Below, in pieces: positions 1-6,379 of a stretch of 8,130 bases of DNA (position 1 is its first letter; each line of letters opens with the position of its first letter). The translations under genes and the position numbers were made by a program. The notes beneath the pieces are model-generated. The model worked only from the letters and a program-made list of their open reading frames with translations, ran no database searches and was not told the DNA's origin. The stretch is from Draconibacterium orientale (GTDB lineage: Bacteria; Bacteroidota; Bacteroidia; Bacteroidales; UBA1556), in NCBI GenBank assembly GCA_022736595.1, contig DZDC01000077.1, forward strand, positions 1,276 through 9,405, in the 5' to 3' direction.

Positions 1-1324
1 TAAGAATGGTCAATCCTCTTTTAATTTGGTTACGATTTTCGTACACATTTCCCAACGCCACCGCTACATATTCTATATGATTATTGGTATAAGTGCGACG
101 AGGAATGGCCAAACGCAGCATTTCGAGACGTGGATACCGGTCGAGACGAGTTACGGGATCTCTATCGGCGAGAAGGGTTCCAATTTCAACACCTCTAACA
201 CCACTTTCGATATAAAGTTCCACTGCCAAGGTTTGAGCGGTATATTCCGACTGGGGAATATGAGGCAGAAATCGTAAAGCATCCACAAAAATAGCATGAC
301 CTCCAAAGGGCTCTTGAACAGGAACGCCCATTTGAACCAAACGCTTACCAAGATAAGCAACTTGTTCCACACGGTCTTGTAAGGTATTAAATTCGGTACC
401 TTCATCCAATCCTTGGGCTAAAGCGTTCATGTCGCGACCGCTCAATCCACCATAGGTTATATAACCTTCAAACATGATGTTGTAAACTGAGGCTTCGCTG
501 AAAAGTTTTTCACTTCTCATTCCAATAAAACCACCCATATTCACAATGGCGTCTTTTTTGGAACTCATGGTCATGGCATCAGCATAGCTGAACATTTCGG
601 CCACAATCTCTTTGATACTGCTATGAGCATAAGCTGGTTCACGCATTTTGATGAAATATGCATTTTCAGCAAATCGAGCTGAATCGTACACCACAATTTT
701 ACCGTATTTATCAGCCAAAGCTCTAACTCCCTTAAGATTTTCGAGCGAAACCGGTTGGCCTCCAGCGGTATTATTGGTAATGGTTACGATGATGAAAGGA
801 ATATTATCTTGGTGTTTTTTAAGAACTTCTTCAAGTTTAACTAGGTTGATATTACCTTTGAAAGGGTGATCGACAGTGGTGTCAAAAGCCTCATCAATGG
901 TGCAATCCACAGCTTTGGCCTTGCGAAACTCGATATGACCTTTGGTAGTATCGAAATGAGAGTTGCCGGGTACAATGTTGCCTTCTTTCACTAATACAGA
1001 AAAAAGAACGTTTTCAGCGGCTCTACCTTGGTGTGTGGGTAAAAAATATTCAAATCCCAAAATGCTTTTGATGGCATTCTTAAGCTTGAAATAACTTGAA
1101 GCTCCAGCATAACTTTCGTCACCCAACATCATCTCCGACCATTGACGGTCGCTCATGGCTCCGGTGCCACTATCGGTGAGTAAATCGATATAAACTTGGT
1201 CACTTCTTAGGTTAAATAAATTGTATTTGGCCTCACGAATCCACTTTAGGCGCTCTTCGCGCGTGCTTTTTTGGATAGGTTCCACCATTTTTATCTTGAA
1301 ACTTTCAGCGTATGGTAGGTTCAT
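1..1324 (-). CDS. tnaA: Tryptophanase (tryptophan indole-lyase), 3' end outside window
   Basis: A PLP-dependent beta-eliminating lyase that splits L-tryptophan into indole, pyruvate and ammonia in the cytosol. The 441 codons visible read without interruption from an ATG at 1324 to the left edge; the missing C-terminus should be about 20-30 residues by comparison with family members near 460-470 residues. Residue numbers match tyrosine phenol-lyase closely: Tyr72 and Arg101 (THQGR) near the cofactor phosphate, Asp214 and Arg217 in YDSAR, the PLP lysine Lys257 in MSSKKD, and Arg404 in LRLAIPRR for the substrate carboxylate. Tryptophanase is preferred over tyrosine phenol-lyase because the motif is GVRGVEIG with Ile381, where tyrosine phenol-lyase has Arg381 (MERG), and because Asp125 sits in FDTT, where tyrosine phenol-lyase has Thr124. 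The start is preceded by A/T-rich sequence without Shine-Dalgarno, and MNLPYAE resembles family N-termini. The gene is transcribed divergently from the gene at 1570. Indole production is the family role; substrate choice is inferred from these residues. Confidence 0.93.
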   Translation of the reverse strand, partial: MNLPYAESFKIKMVEPIQKSTREERLKWIREAKYNLFNLRSDQVYIDLLTDSGTGAMSDRQWSEMMLGDESYAGASSYFKLKNAIKSILGFEYFLPTHQGRAAENVLFSVLVKEGNIVPGNSHFDTTKGHIEFRKAKAVDCTIDEAFDTTVDHPFKGNINLVKLEEVLKKHQDNIPFIIVTITNNTAGGQPVSLENLKGVRALADKYGKIVVYDSARFAENAYFIKMREPAYAHSSIKEIVAEMFSYADAMTMSSKKDAIVNMGGFIGMRSEKLFSEASVYNIMFEGYITYGGLSGRDMNALAQGLDEGTEFNTLQDRVEQVAYLGKRLVQMGVPVQEPFGGHAIFVDALRFLPHIPQSEYTAQTLAVELYIESGVRGVEIGTLLADRDPVTRLDRYPRLEMLRLAIPRRTYTNNHIEYVAVALGNVYENRNQIKRGLTIL

Positions 1325-1369
1325 TTTTTAATAATAAATAAAGTTTTAATAAATAGATAAACTACACTT

Positions 1370-1399
1370 AATACTTATAATCAATATGTTATAAGTATT
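1370..1399. repeat. Perfect 11-bp inverted repeat with 8-base spacer in the tnaA upstream region
   Basis: The arms are AATACTTATAA (1370-1380) and TTATAAGTATT (1389-1399), perfectly complementary, with an 8-base spacer. The dyad centre is about 60 bases before the tnaA start. With one G-C pair in eleven, an RNA hairpin would be weak, and no U-run follows on either strand, so it is not a typical terminator. An operator for a dimeric regulator of tnaA, or of both divergent genes, is the likelier reading. Alternatively it is a leader RNA hairpin linked to the small ORF at 1451-1389. Confidence 0.6.
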
Positions 1400-1451
1400 C
1401 ATCGCGATTCTTTAGGTTTCTAAAAATAAATTTCTTAAGTGCAATTACCAT
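1389..1451 (-). CDS. Possible 20-residue leader peptide upstream of tnaA
   Basis: An ATG-started ORF of 20 codons plus TAA lies 64 bases upstream of tnaA on the same strand. It is rich in Lys, Phe, Arg and Asn (starts MVIALKKFIF, ends RDEYL) and has no Trp codon, unlike the TnaC leader peptides of enteric bacteria. Its ATG lies 21 bases after a candidate -7 box (1480-1473), and its last codons and stop lie inside the first arm of the inverted repeat 1370-1399, so a ribosome ending there would cover that arm. This layout suggests translational control of tnaA, but an ORF of this length arises easily by chance in AT-rich DNA. There is no Shine-Dalgarno and no visible coding signal. Confidence 0.18.
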   Translation of the reverse strand: MVIALKKFIFRNLKNRDEYL

Positions 1452-1472
1452 AGCAGGATGGGATTAGGGAGG

Positions 1473-1480
1473 CAAATTTA
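1473..1480 (-). promoter_or_regulatory. tnaA: Candidate Bacteroidota -7 box for tnaA
   Basis: On the minus strand this reads TAAATTTG, a full match to TAnnTTTG. No convincing TTG or TTTG -33 box lies 19-21 bases upstream; that region is an A/T tract. If used, transcription would start near 1466 and give tnaA an unusually long leader of about 140 bases that includes the small ORF and the inverted repeat. Confidence 0.25.
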
Positions 1481-1519
1481 TTAATTTTTTTTTGCAAATT
1501 AAAAAATGTTTAAGAAATG

Positions 1520-1551
1520 TTGATTTTTTTACAACCAACTTTCTACCTTTG
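1520..1551 (+). promoter_or_regulatory. Bacteroidota-type promoter of the gene at 1570
   Basis: A -7 box TACCTTTG (1544-1551) fully matches TAnnTTTG. A TTG at 1520-1522 lies 21 bases upstream, in the expected place for the -33 element. A/T tracts further upstream (1481-1508) could help. The start codon is only 18 bases after the -7 box, so the 5' leader would be about 10-14 bases. This match is the strongest sequence evidence for the phylum. Confidence 0.55.
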
Positions 1552-1569
1552 TAAGCTAAATTACGAAAT

Positions 1570-2301
1570 ATGGAACCCACAGAAAAGGATGATTTACATC
1601 CTGTAGCAATGTTTTTTGAGTTTTTACAGCGTACCATGGTGCATCATTCCATGTGGTATGCCGAAGTGCGCGACCGAATGGGCATGGAAAAAGCATCAGA
1701 AATTTTAGATAATGCTTGGAAAAATAGCCTTGCGATTCAGATGAAACGTTATGCAAAAATCTTTGACCTTGAATTGGAAAATGGCATGCCTAAGAACTGG
1801 ACTCAGCTCTCAGAAGAAAAGCAAAAGAACCTCAAAGAAGCTGCGGCCTTAAATTGGCTGGCAACCGATGGGGTTTGGTTTCAGGCGGTTGAATTTGCCG
1901 AGGGAATGACGCTTGCCAAAGCATGCAACGATGCCGCCTGGGAGAAGTTTTCGCCTTATGAAGCCCTCAGAATCAAACGACTGCTTAATCTTCCCGAATT
2001 TCCAGGCATTGCAGGTTTAAAAACGGCCATGGAATATCGGCTTTATGGCACCATCAACAAGCAAAGTTTTGCCAATGAAACCGAAACTAGCATCGACTTT
2101 TTTATGAACGAATGCCGTGTGCAACTGGCGCGCAAGAGTAAAGGTCTCGACGATTATCCTTGCAAATCGGCGGGAATTATCGAATACACCACCTTTGCTC
2201 AAACCATTGATGCCCGCATCAGAACCAAAGTAATTCATTGTCCTCCAGATAATCATCCTCCACATTACTTTTGTGGCTGGCATTTTTACTTGCCCTATTG
2301 A
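1570..2301 (+). CDS. Conserved protein of unknown function, DUF6125-like, Cys-rich C-terminus
   Basis: A 243-residue soluble protein with no signal peptide or membrane segment. The first 150 residues look helical (for example FFEFLQRTMVHHSMWYAEV at about 16-34) and carry no motif I can name. The C-terminal 65 residues carry a distinctive pattern: Cys182 in ECRVQLARK, KGLDDYPCKSAG with Cys198, EYTTFAQTIDARI, then Cys224 in CPPDNHPP and Cys235 in YFCGWHFYL. From memory this matches proteins annotated as DUF6125 and, more loosely, the C-terminal layout of L-2-amino-thiazoline-4-carboxylate hydrolase-like proteins; neither assignment could be checked here. The four Cys with nearby His and Asp could bind a metal or form a thiol active site, which is inference. 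The start fits the promoter just upstream. The next gene begins 85 bp downstream on the same strand, so co-transcription with the kinases is possible but not shown. Confidence 0.8.
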   Translation: MEPTEKDDLHPVAMFFEFLQRTMVHHSMWYAEVRDRMGMEKASEILDNAWKNSLAIQMKRYAKIFDLELENGMPKNWTQLSEEKQKNLKEAAALNWLATDGVWFQAVEFAEGMTLAKACNDAAWEKFSPYEALRIKRLLNLPEFPGIAGLKTAMEYRLYGTINKQSFANETETSIDFFMNECRVQLARKSKGLDDYPCKSAGIIEYTTFAQTIDARIRTKVIHCPPDNHPPHYFCGWHFYLPY

Positions 2302-2386
2302 TTTTTTCATCATTTATTTATTTCGAGCAAGCATTTTTCTATTTTAGCAAACCCAACTCCAATCGTAGAAACTAAAACCTTACCTT
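2302..2386 (+). other. Short intergenic stretch before the kinase pair
   Basis: These 85 AT-rich bases hold no stem-loop followed by a T-run that would make a terminator. The best promoter-like sequence is TATTTTAG (2340-2347), one mismatch from TAnnTTTG, with TTTA 19 bases upstream where TTTG would be expected. That is too weak to call, so the kinase pair may be read through from 1570 or have its own weak promoter here. Confidence 0.35.
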
Positions 2387-3463
2387 ATGTATAAAGACTT
2401 AATTCTCGTTATTAATCCCCGAGCCATATTTACTCGGATAGCTGTTTATCAACATTATAATATTTTGTTTTTGAAAGATGTTCAGCATCCCGATGATGAA
2501 ATTGGTAGGTATTCGCATTATTTGGAACAAATAGATTATCGAAGAGATAAGATTCTTGCTGAGCTCAATAGCAATGGCATTGAGATGGATCGCGTCATGG
2601 CAGTTGTAGGCCGAGGCGGTTTGTTGAAGCCCGTAAAATCTGGTATCTATGAGATGAACAATAAAATTGTCACAGACTTAAAAAGTGTTGAATATGGGGA
2701 AGATGTGGTAGATTTAGGAGGACTTTTGGCCTATGAGATTGGAAAGGTTTTTCCTGAAATGCGCTCCTTTATTGTTGATCCAGTCACCGTTGATGAGTAC
2801 CATGAATTGGCTCGATTTACAGGTCATCCACTCTTTGAGCGCAAATCGGCTTTCCATCCACTGAATCAAAAGGCCATGGCCAAGCGTCATGCCAAAGCGG
2901 TGATGCGGGAGTATGAAGAAATGAATTTAATTGTGGTGCACCTGGGCAGTGGTATTAGTGTAGGTGCCCATTGCAAAGGGTTGGTAATCGATGCCAATCA
3001 AGTTTTGGATGGAGATGCGGCTTTCTCACCCGAACGATGTGGTACCTTGCCCGTAGGCGATTTGGTGCGCTATTGTTACCGTTCGGGAAAAACTGAAACT
3101 GAAGTTCTCGATATGATTATGCACAAAGGCGGACTCTACGCATACTTAGGTACATATAGTGCGCTGGAAGTGGACGCACGAGTGAATCACGGTGATAAAA
3201 AAGCAGCTCTGGTGTTTGAAGCCATGGCTTACCAAGTTTCCAAAGAAATAGGGGCTATGTTTGCCGTTCTCAACTCACAAGTGGATGGCATTATCATCAC
3301 CGGAGGCATTGCTAATAGTCGGTGGTTTGTCAACAAAATCATCGAAAGGGTAGGCAAAATGGCTCCTATACATATTTATCCCGGTGTGGTCGAATTGGAT
3401 TCGATGGCGCAAATTACGCTCTCAGCCATGAGAGGGGATGAACCCATTTTAGTATATGAATAG
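2387..3463 (+). CDS. buk: Butyrate-kinase-family protein with degenerate phosphate-binding loop
   Basis: A 358-residue member of the acetate/butyrate kinase branch of the ASKHA fold, full length (butyrate kinases are about 355-360). Family enzymes make ATP and a short-chain acid from the acyl phosphate in the cytosol. Retained here: Asn10, Arg76 in VGRGGLLKPV, Asp131 in IVDPVTVDE, His185 in VVHLGSG, Arg217 in FSPERCG, and ITGGIAN at 304-310. Altered: the first phosphate loop, normally NPGSTSTK, reads NPRAIFTR (10-17), losing its Gly, Ser residues and Lys; HLGGG has become HLGSG (Ser188); GQHASNLGG has become GEDVVDLGG; DGEGPFSPER has become DGDAAFSPER; and YPGEDEM near the C-terminus has become YPGVVEL. 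The loop loss suggests weak or no kinase activity, or a new role such as a regulatory partner of the paralog that follows. The intact 1077-bp frame argues against a pseudogene. It begins a two-gene unit, 8 bp before the next kinase. Confidence 0.85.
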   Translation: MYKDLILVINPRAIFTRIAVYQHYNILFLKDVQHPDDEIGRYSHYLEQIDYRRDKILAELNSNGIEMDRVMAVVGRGGLLKPVKSGIYEMNNKIVTDLKSVEYGEDVVDLGGLLAYEIGKVFPEMRSFIVDPVTVDEYHELARFTGHPLFERKSAFHPLNQKAMAKRHAKAVMREYEEMNLIVVHLGSGISVGAHCKGLVIDANQVLDGDAAFSPERCGTLPVGDLVRYCYRSGKTETEVLDMIMHKGGLYAYLGTYSALEVDARVNHGDKKAALVFEAMAYQVSKEIGAMFAVLNSQVDGIIITGGIANSRWFVNKIIERVGKMAPIHIYPGVVELDSMAQITLSAMRGDEPILVYE

Positions 3464-3471
3464 TAAATTTT

Positions 3472-4551
3472 ATGATTGTTTGCGATAGTTACATATTGGT
3501 AATAAACCCAGGGTCAACTTCTACGAAAGTGGCTCTGTTTCAAGGAACTCAGTCGGTTTTTCAGCAGGATATAACCCATCCCACCGAGGAACTGAGTAAG
3601 TTTGAAAAGATTGGTGACCAGTTTGAATATCGCAAGGATGTGATTCTCTCGGTACTTCAAAGCAATCAGGTCGATATTTCGCAAGTAAAAGTGGTGATGG
3701 GTAGGGGAGGCCTTATAAAACCTGTGCCCTCAGGCGTAATAGCTGTGGACGAGAAATTGAAATACGACCTTCAAAACAGTCCCATCGGTCAGCATGCCAG
3801 CAATTTGGGTGGTTTAATTGCTGACGATATAGCCCGAGGCATTCCCAACTCAAAAGCGTACATTGCCAATCCTGTGGTGGTGGACGAGTTTGAACCCTTA
3901 GCTCGTGTGGCGGGTCATCCGTTGTTTAGTCGGCAATCGATTTATCATGCTCTGAACCAGAAGGCTATAGCCTACGAATACGCTCAATCTCGCTCTAAAA
4001 AATATTGCGAGTTGAATTTGATTGTGGCCCATTTGGGCGGAGGCATTACGGTGGGAGCTCATCGCCAAGGGCGTGTAATTGATGTTAACCAAGGACTTGA
4101 TGGCGAAGGGCCATTTAGCCCCGAACGCAGTGGTACATTGCCCATGGGGCAGTTGATTAGTCATTGTTTTTCAGGGAAATATACAGAGAATGAAATTCGA
4201 AAAATGGTAACGGGTCAAGGAGGGCTCATGGCTTATTTAGGGACCACCGATGCGCGCCTAGTACGAAAATGGGCTGAGGAAGGTAATGCCAATGCAAAAT
4301 TGATTTTTGAAGCCATGGCTTATCAGGTTTCCAAGGATATTGGAGCTATGTTTACCGTTTTGAGCGGTGAGGTGGATGCTATTTTATTGACGGGTGGGAT
4401 TGCTTACTGTCACACATTTACTTCCCTGATAGCAAATCGAGTAAAAAAATTAGCCCCTGTGCATGTGTACCCTGGCGAAGATGAAATGAAAGCCTTGGCA
4501 ACCATGGGAGCTCGGGTTTTGCTTGGCGAAATTAAGCCGATGAGCTATTGA
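3472..4551 (+). CDS. buk: Butyrate kinase (or branched-chain acyl kinase)
   Basis: A 359-residue cytosolic kinase of the acetate/butyrate kinase family, expected to catalyse acyl phosphate plus ADP to carboxylate plus ATP. The family motifs are near-canonical: phosphate loop INPGSTSTK (11-19), MGRGGLIKPV with Arg78, GQHASNLGG (106-114), GHPLF then HALNQKA (159-165), VAHLGGGITVGAH with His187, DGEGPFSPERSGTLP with Arg219, LLTGGIAY (305-312) and YPGEDEMKALA (333-343). One exception stands out: the position that is Asp in IVDPVVVDE of other butyrate kinases, matching an active-site Asp of acetate kinase, is Asn133 here (IANPVVVDE). The ATG at 3472 gives four or so more residues than typical, with no better start inside. 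It follows its diverged paralog by 8 bp and is surely co-transcribed with it. Substrate could be butyrate, isobutyrate or 2-methylbutyrate. No phosphotransbutyrylase gene is adjacent. Confidence 0.9.
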   Translation: MIVCDSYILVINPGSTSTKVALFQGTQSVFQQDITHPTEELSKFEKIGDQFEYRKDVILSVLQSNQVDISQVKVVMGRGGLIKPVPSGVIAVDEKLKYDLQNSPIGQHASNLGGLIADDIARGIPNSKAYIANPVVVDEFEPLARVAGHPLFSRQSIYHALNQKAIAYEYAQSRSKKYCELNLIVAHLGGGITVGAHRQGRVIDVNQGLDGEGPFSPERSGTLPMGQLISHCFSGKYTENEIRKMVTGQGGLMAYLGTTDARLVRKWAEEGNANAKLIFEAMAYQVSKDIGAMFTVLSGEVDAILLTGGIAYCHTFTSLIANRVKKLAPVHVYPGEDEMKALATMGARVLLGEIKPMSY

Positions 4552-4627
4552 TTTTTTTTGATCGTTTCTCCCAATCTTCATCCTTTTCTCCACAAAAATA
4601 CTCTCAATTTTTAGGGTAAATTTTTTG

Positions 4628-4656
4628 TTGGTTTTATGCTATAAGCGTTAATTTTT
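4628..4656 (+). promoter_or_regulatory. Possible promoter of the GH13/GH65 operon
   Basis: A TTG at 4628-4630 is followed 18 bases later by TAATTTTT (4649-4656), seven of eight positions of TAnnTTTG. An alternative -7 box is GAAATTTG at 4661-4668, also one mismatch but with no well-placed TTG. The 144-bp gap from the kinase pair and the change of pathway make a promoter here likely; its exact place is uncertain. Confidence 0.3.
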
Positions 4657-4678
4657 TATCGAAATTTGTGCTCTTTTA

Positions 4679-4691
4679 CAATTTAAAATTG
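4679..4691. repeat. Short palindrome just before the GH13 start
   Basis: CAATTTAAAATTG is a perfect 6-bp dyad around one central base and ends four bases before the ATG at 4696. It could be a small operator or could affect initiation, but such AT-only dyads are frequent by chance in DNA of this composition. Confidence 0.25.
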
Positions 4692-4695
4692 ACCC

Positions 4696-6369
4696 ATGTC
4701 TCTCTTGCAAAAAATTGAAAATATTTGGACGCAAATATATGGGAATGAGCATGATGAAATGTTACATTCCTTTGTGGCCGAACTCCAGAATTTTAAACAA
4801 ACCCATGCCATCGGTCCGCTGCCCCAAGAGTGGTATCGCGAGGTGACGGTGTATTCCTTGTACGTGGATCTTTTTAATCACAATTTCCAAGGGTTGGAAG
4901 ATAAGCTCGATTATCTGCAAGAGCTTGGTGTGAGCTGCTTATGGCTGCTTCCTATCCTCGATAGTCCGGGTCGGGATGCGGGCTTTGATATTAAAGATTA
5001 TCGGAAAATTCGTCCCGACTTGTTGAGCCACCAGCCCCAAGATGAAGTGTTTGATCGTTTTCTGCAACGGGCGCACGAAAAAGGAATTCGCGTGATTTTT
5101 GATATTGCCATCAATCACGTTTCGGAAGAACATCCTTGGTTTGCTGAGGCTCGGAAATCGAAAGACAATGCATATCGAAATTATTTTCACTGGAGCCCCA
5201 CCGATAAGAAATATGAAGATGCTCGCATTATTTTCTACGGCATCGAAGAAAGCAATTGGAAAAAGGAAGGTGATGAATATTTCTTTCACCGATTCTTTGA
5301 TTTTCAGCCCGATTTGAATTACGAAAATCCGCAAGTTTTTGTTGAGATGACTCGTAATCTGATGTATTGGATGTCGAAAGGGGTAGATGGTTTTAGAGCT
5401 GACGCCATTCCCTACTTGTGGAAAGAGGAAGGCACTGCATGCGAAAATCATCCCAATACCCATCGAATTGTGAAACTTTTCAGAGCTGCAGTAGATTTCA
5501 TCAGACCCAATACCTTGCTTTTGGCCGAGGCTTGTCAACAGCCCGTGGAGGTAGTAAAATATTTCGGTGATGGTGATGAGTGTCATGCTGGATATCATTT
5601 TCCTTTGATGCCTCAATTGTACAAAGCTCTTGAACTTCAAAGTGCTGAGCCTATTGTACATACCCTTTCTCAATCCATTACTCCTAATATTCCCGAGGGA
5701 AGCCAATGGTTTACCTTTCTGCGCTGCCACGACGAATTAAGTCTTGAGTTGGTGTACGTTACCGAAGAAGACCGCAAATATATTCACGATCATTATTGCA
5801 AAAATCCCGAGTGGAATTTCAGATTAGGACAAGGTATTTCGGCTCGTTTTGCAGAATTGATGGACAATAATGTGGATAAGATTGCATTGATGTACAGTAT
5901 TATGCTTAGCCTTCCCGGTACTCCGGTGGTCTATTATGGCGATGAATTTGGAAAACAAAACGACCACAATTTTTATAAAGAGCAAATACAACTCACCGGT
6001 AAGGACGATACCCGCTTTTTGGTGCGAGGTAGAATCGATTGGGAACAACTTGAAAAAGAATTGGCACAACCCGAAAGTTTGAGTTATCAGGTTTACCACC
6101 GTTTAAGTCGAATGCTCAAAATCCGCAGTCAATATCCACTCTTTGGAAGAGGTGATATTCAATGGATGAATACTCAAAAGAAGCAACTGTTGATGTACCA
6201 GCGAAGCTTGGAAAATGAGAAGATATTAGTGGTGCAAAATTTATCCAATCAAAGCGTTGTTTTGGAGCAATCCTCAGCTCAATGGAGCATTTTGACCGGC
6301 CATAATTATGAGTTTAACAATCAATTAAGTTTAAATGCCTACGGTTTTGTGTGGGCAATTCTTAAGTAA
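4696..6369 (+). CDS. Cytosolic GH13 alpha-amylase-family enzyme, trehalose-synthase-like
   Basis: A 557-residue GH13 (alpha/beta)8-barrel enzyme without signal peptide. The barrel starts near residue 46 (EWYREVTVYSLYVDLF) after a helical N-terminal extension. All GH13 signature regions are present: DIAINH (136-141), GFRADAIPYL with Arg234 and nucleophile Asp236, LLLAEA with acid/base Glu278, and FLRCHDE with Asp346; a beta-rich C-terminal domain follows from about 485. Several stretches resemble trehalose synthase (maltose-trehalose interconversion): EEGTACENHPNTH (244-256), YFGDGDECHAGYHFPLMPQL (289-308) and LPGTPVVYYGDE. Differences argue for caution. The DGxGDF loop before the first helix is missing (NHNFQGL instead), and the segment after GDEFG reads DDTRFLVRGRIDW where trehalose synthases have a RTPMQW motif. 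Maltose/trehalose conversion fits the next gene, 10 bp downstream, but hydrolysis or transfer on another alpha-glucoside is possible. The family is certain and the specificity is not. Confidence 0.92.
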   Translation: MSLLQKIENIWTQIYGNEHDEMLHSFVAELQNFKQTHAIGPLPQEWYREVTVYSLYVDLFNHNFQGLEDKLDYLQELGVSCLWLLPILDSPGRDAGFDIKDYRKIRPDLLSHQPQDEVFDRFLQRAHEKGIRVIFDIAINHVSEEHPWFAEARKSKDNAYRNYFHWSPTDKKYEDARIIFYGIEESNWKKEGDEYFFHRFFDFQPDLNYENPQVFVEMTRNLMYWMSKGVDGFRADAIPYLWKEEGTACENHPNTHRIVKLFRAAVDFIRPNTLLLAEACQQPVEVVKYFGDGDECHAGYHFPLMPQLYKALELQSAEPIVHTLSQSITPNIPEGSQWFTFLRCHDELSLELVYVTEEDRKYIHDHYCKNPEWNFRLGQGISARFAELMDNNVDKIALMYSIMLSLPGTPVVYYGDEFGKQNDHNFYKEQIQLTGKDDTRFLVRGRIDWEQLEKELAQPESLSYQVYHRLSRMLKIRSQYPLFGRGDIQWMNTQKKQLLMYQRSLENEKILVVQNLSNQSVVLEQSSAQWSILTGHNYEFNNQLSLNAYGFVWAILK

Positions 6370-6379
6370 AAAATAGCTT

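Noticed and set aside
1472..1500. Direct repeat GCAAATT at 1472-1478 and 1494-1500, 22 bases apart
   Set aside because: Seven AT-rich bases repeat easily by chance in this region, and one copy overlaps the candidate -7 box; not enough to call a regulator site.
2295..2307. The 13-mer CTATTGATTTTTT at the end of the 1570 gene recurs at 4545-4557 at the end of the second kinase
   Set aside because: Both copies are a Tyr codon plus TGA stop followed by a T-run; no convincing stem-loop precedes either, so they are neither a clear terminator nor a clear repeat element.
2017..2313. 98-codon minus-strand frame overlapping the end of the DUF6125-like gene
   Set aside because: It is antisense to the conserved Cys-rich region, has no recognisable motif and no promoter signal.
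2317..2347. Promoter-like TTTA, 19 bases, TATTTTAG before the first kinase
   Set aside because: Both boxes have a mismatch from the consensus in AT-rich DNA, so it is recorded only in the intergenic entry.
2387..3463. Reading the first kinase as a pseudogene
   Set aside because: There is no frameshift or stop over 358 codons, and many family motifs outside the phosphate loop are kept, so functional divergence is more likely than decay.
4523..4560. Possible terminator: weak stem TTGGC/GCCGA ahead of eight T at 4552-4559
   Set aside because: The stem is five pairs including one wobble, lies inside the coding end, and is separated from the T-run by over ten bases.
4939..5730. Long 263-codon open frame on the minus strand inside the GH13 gene
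   Set aside because: It lies fully antisense to a clear GH13 coding region with catalytic motifs and its translation shows no recognisable domain; it is a shadow frame.
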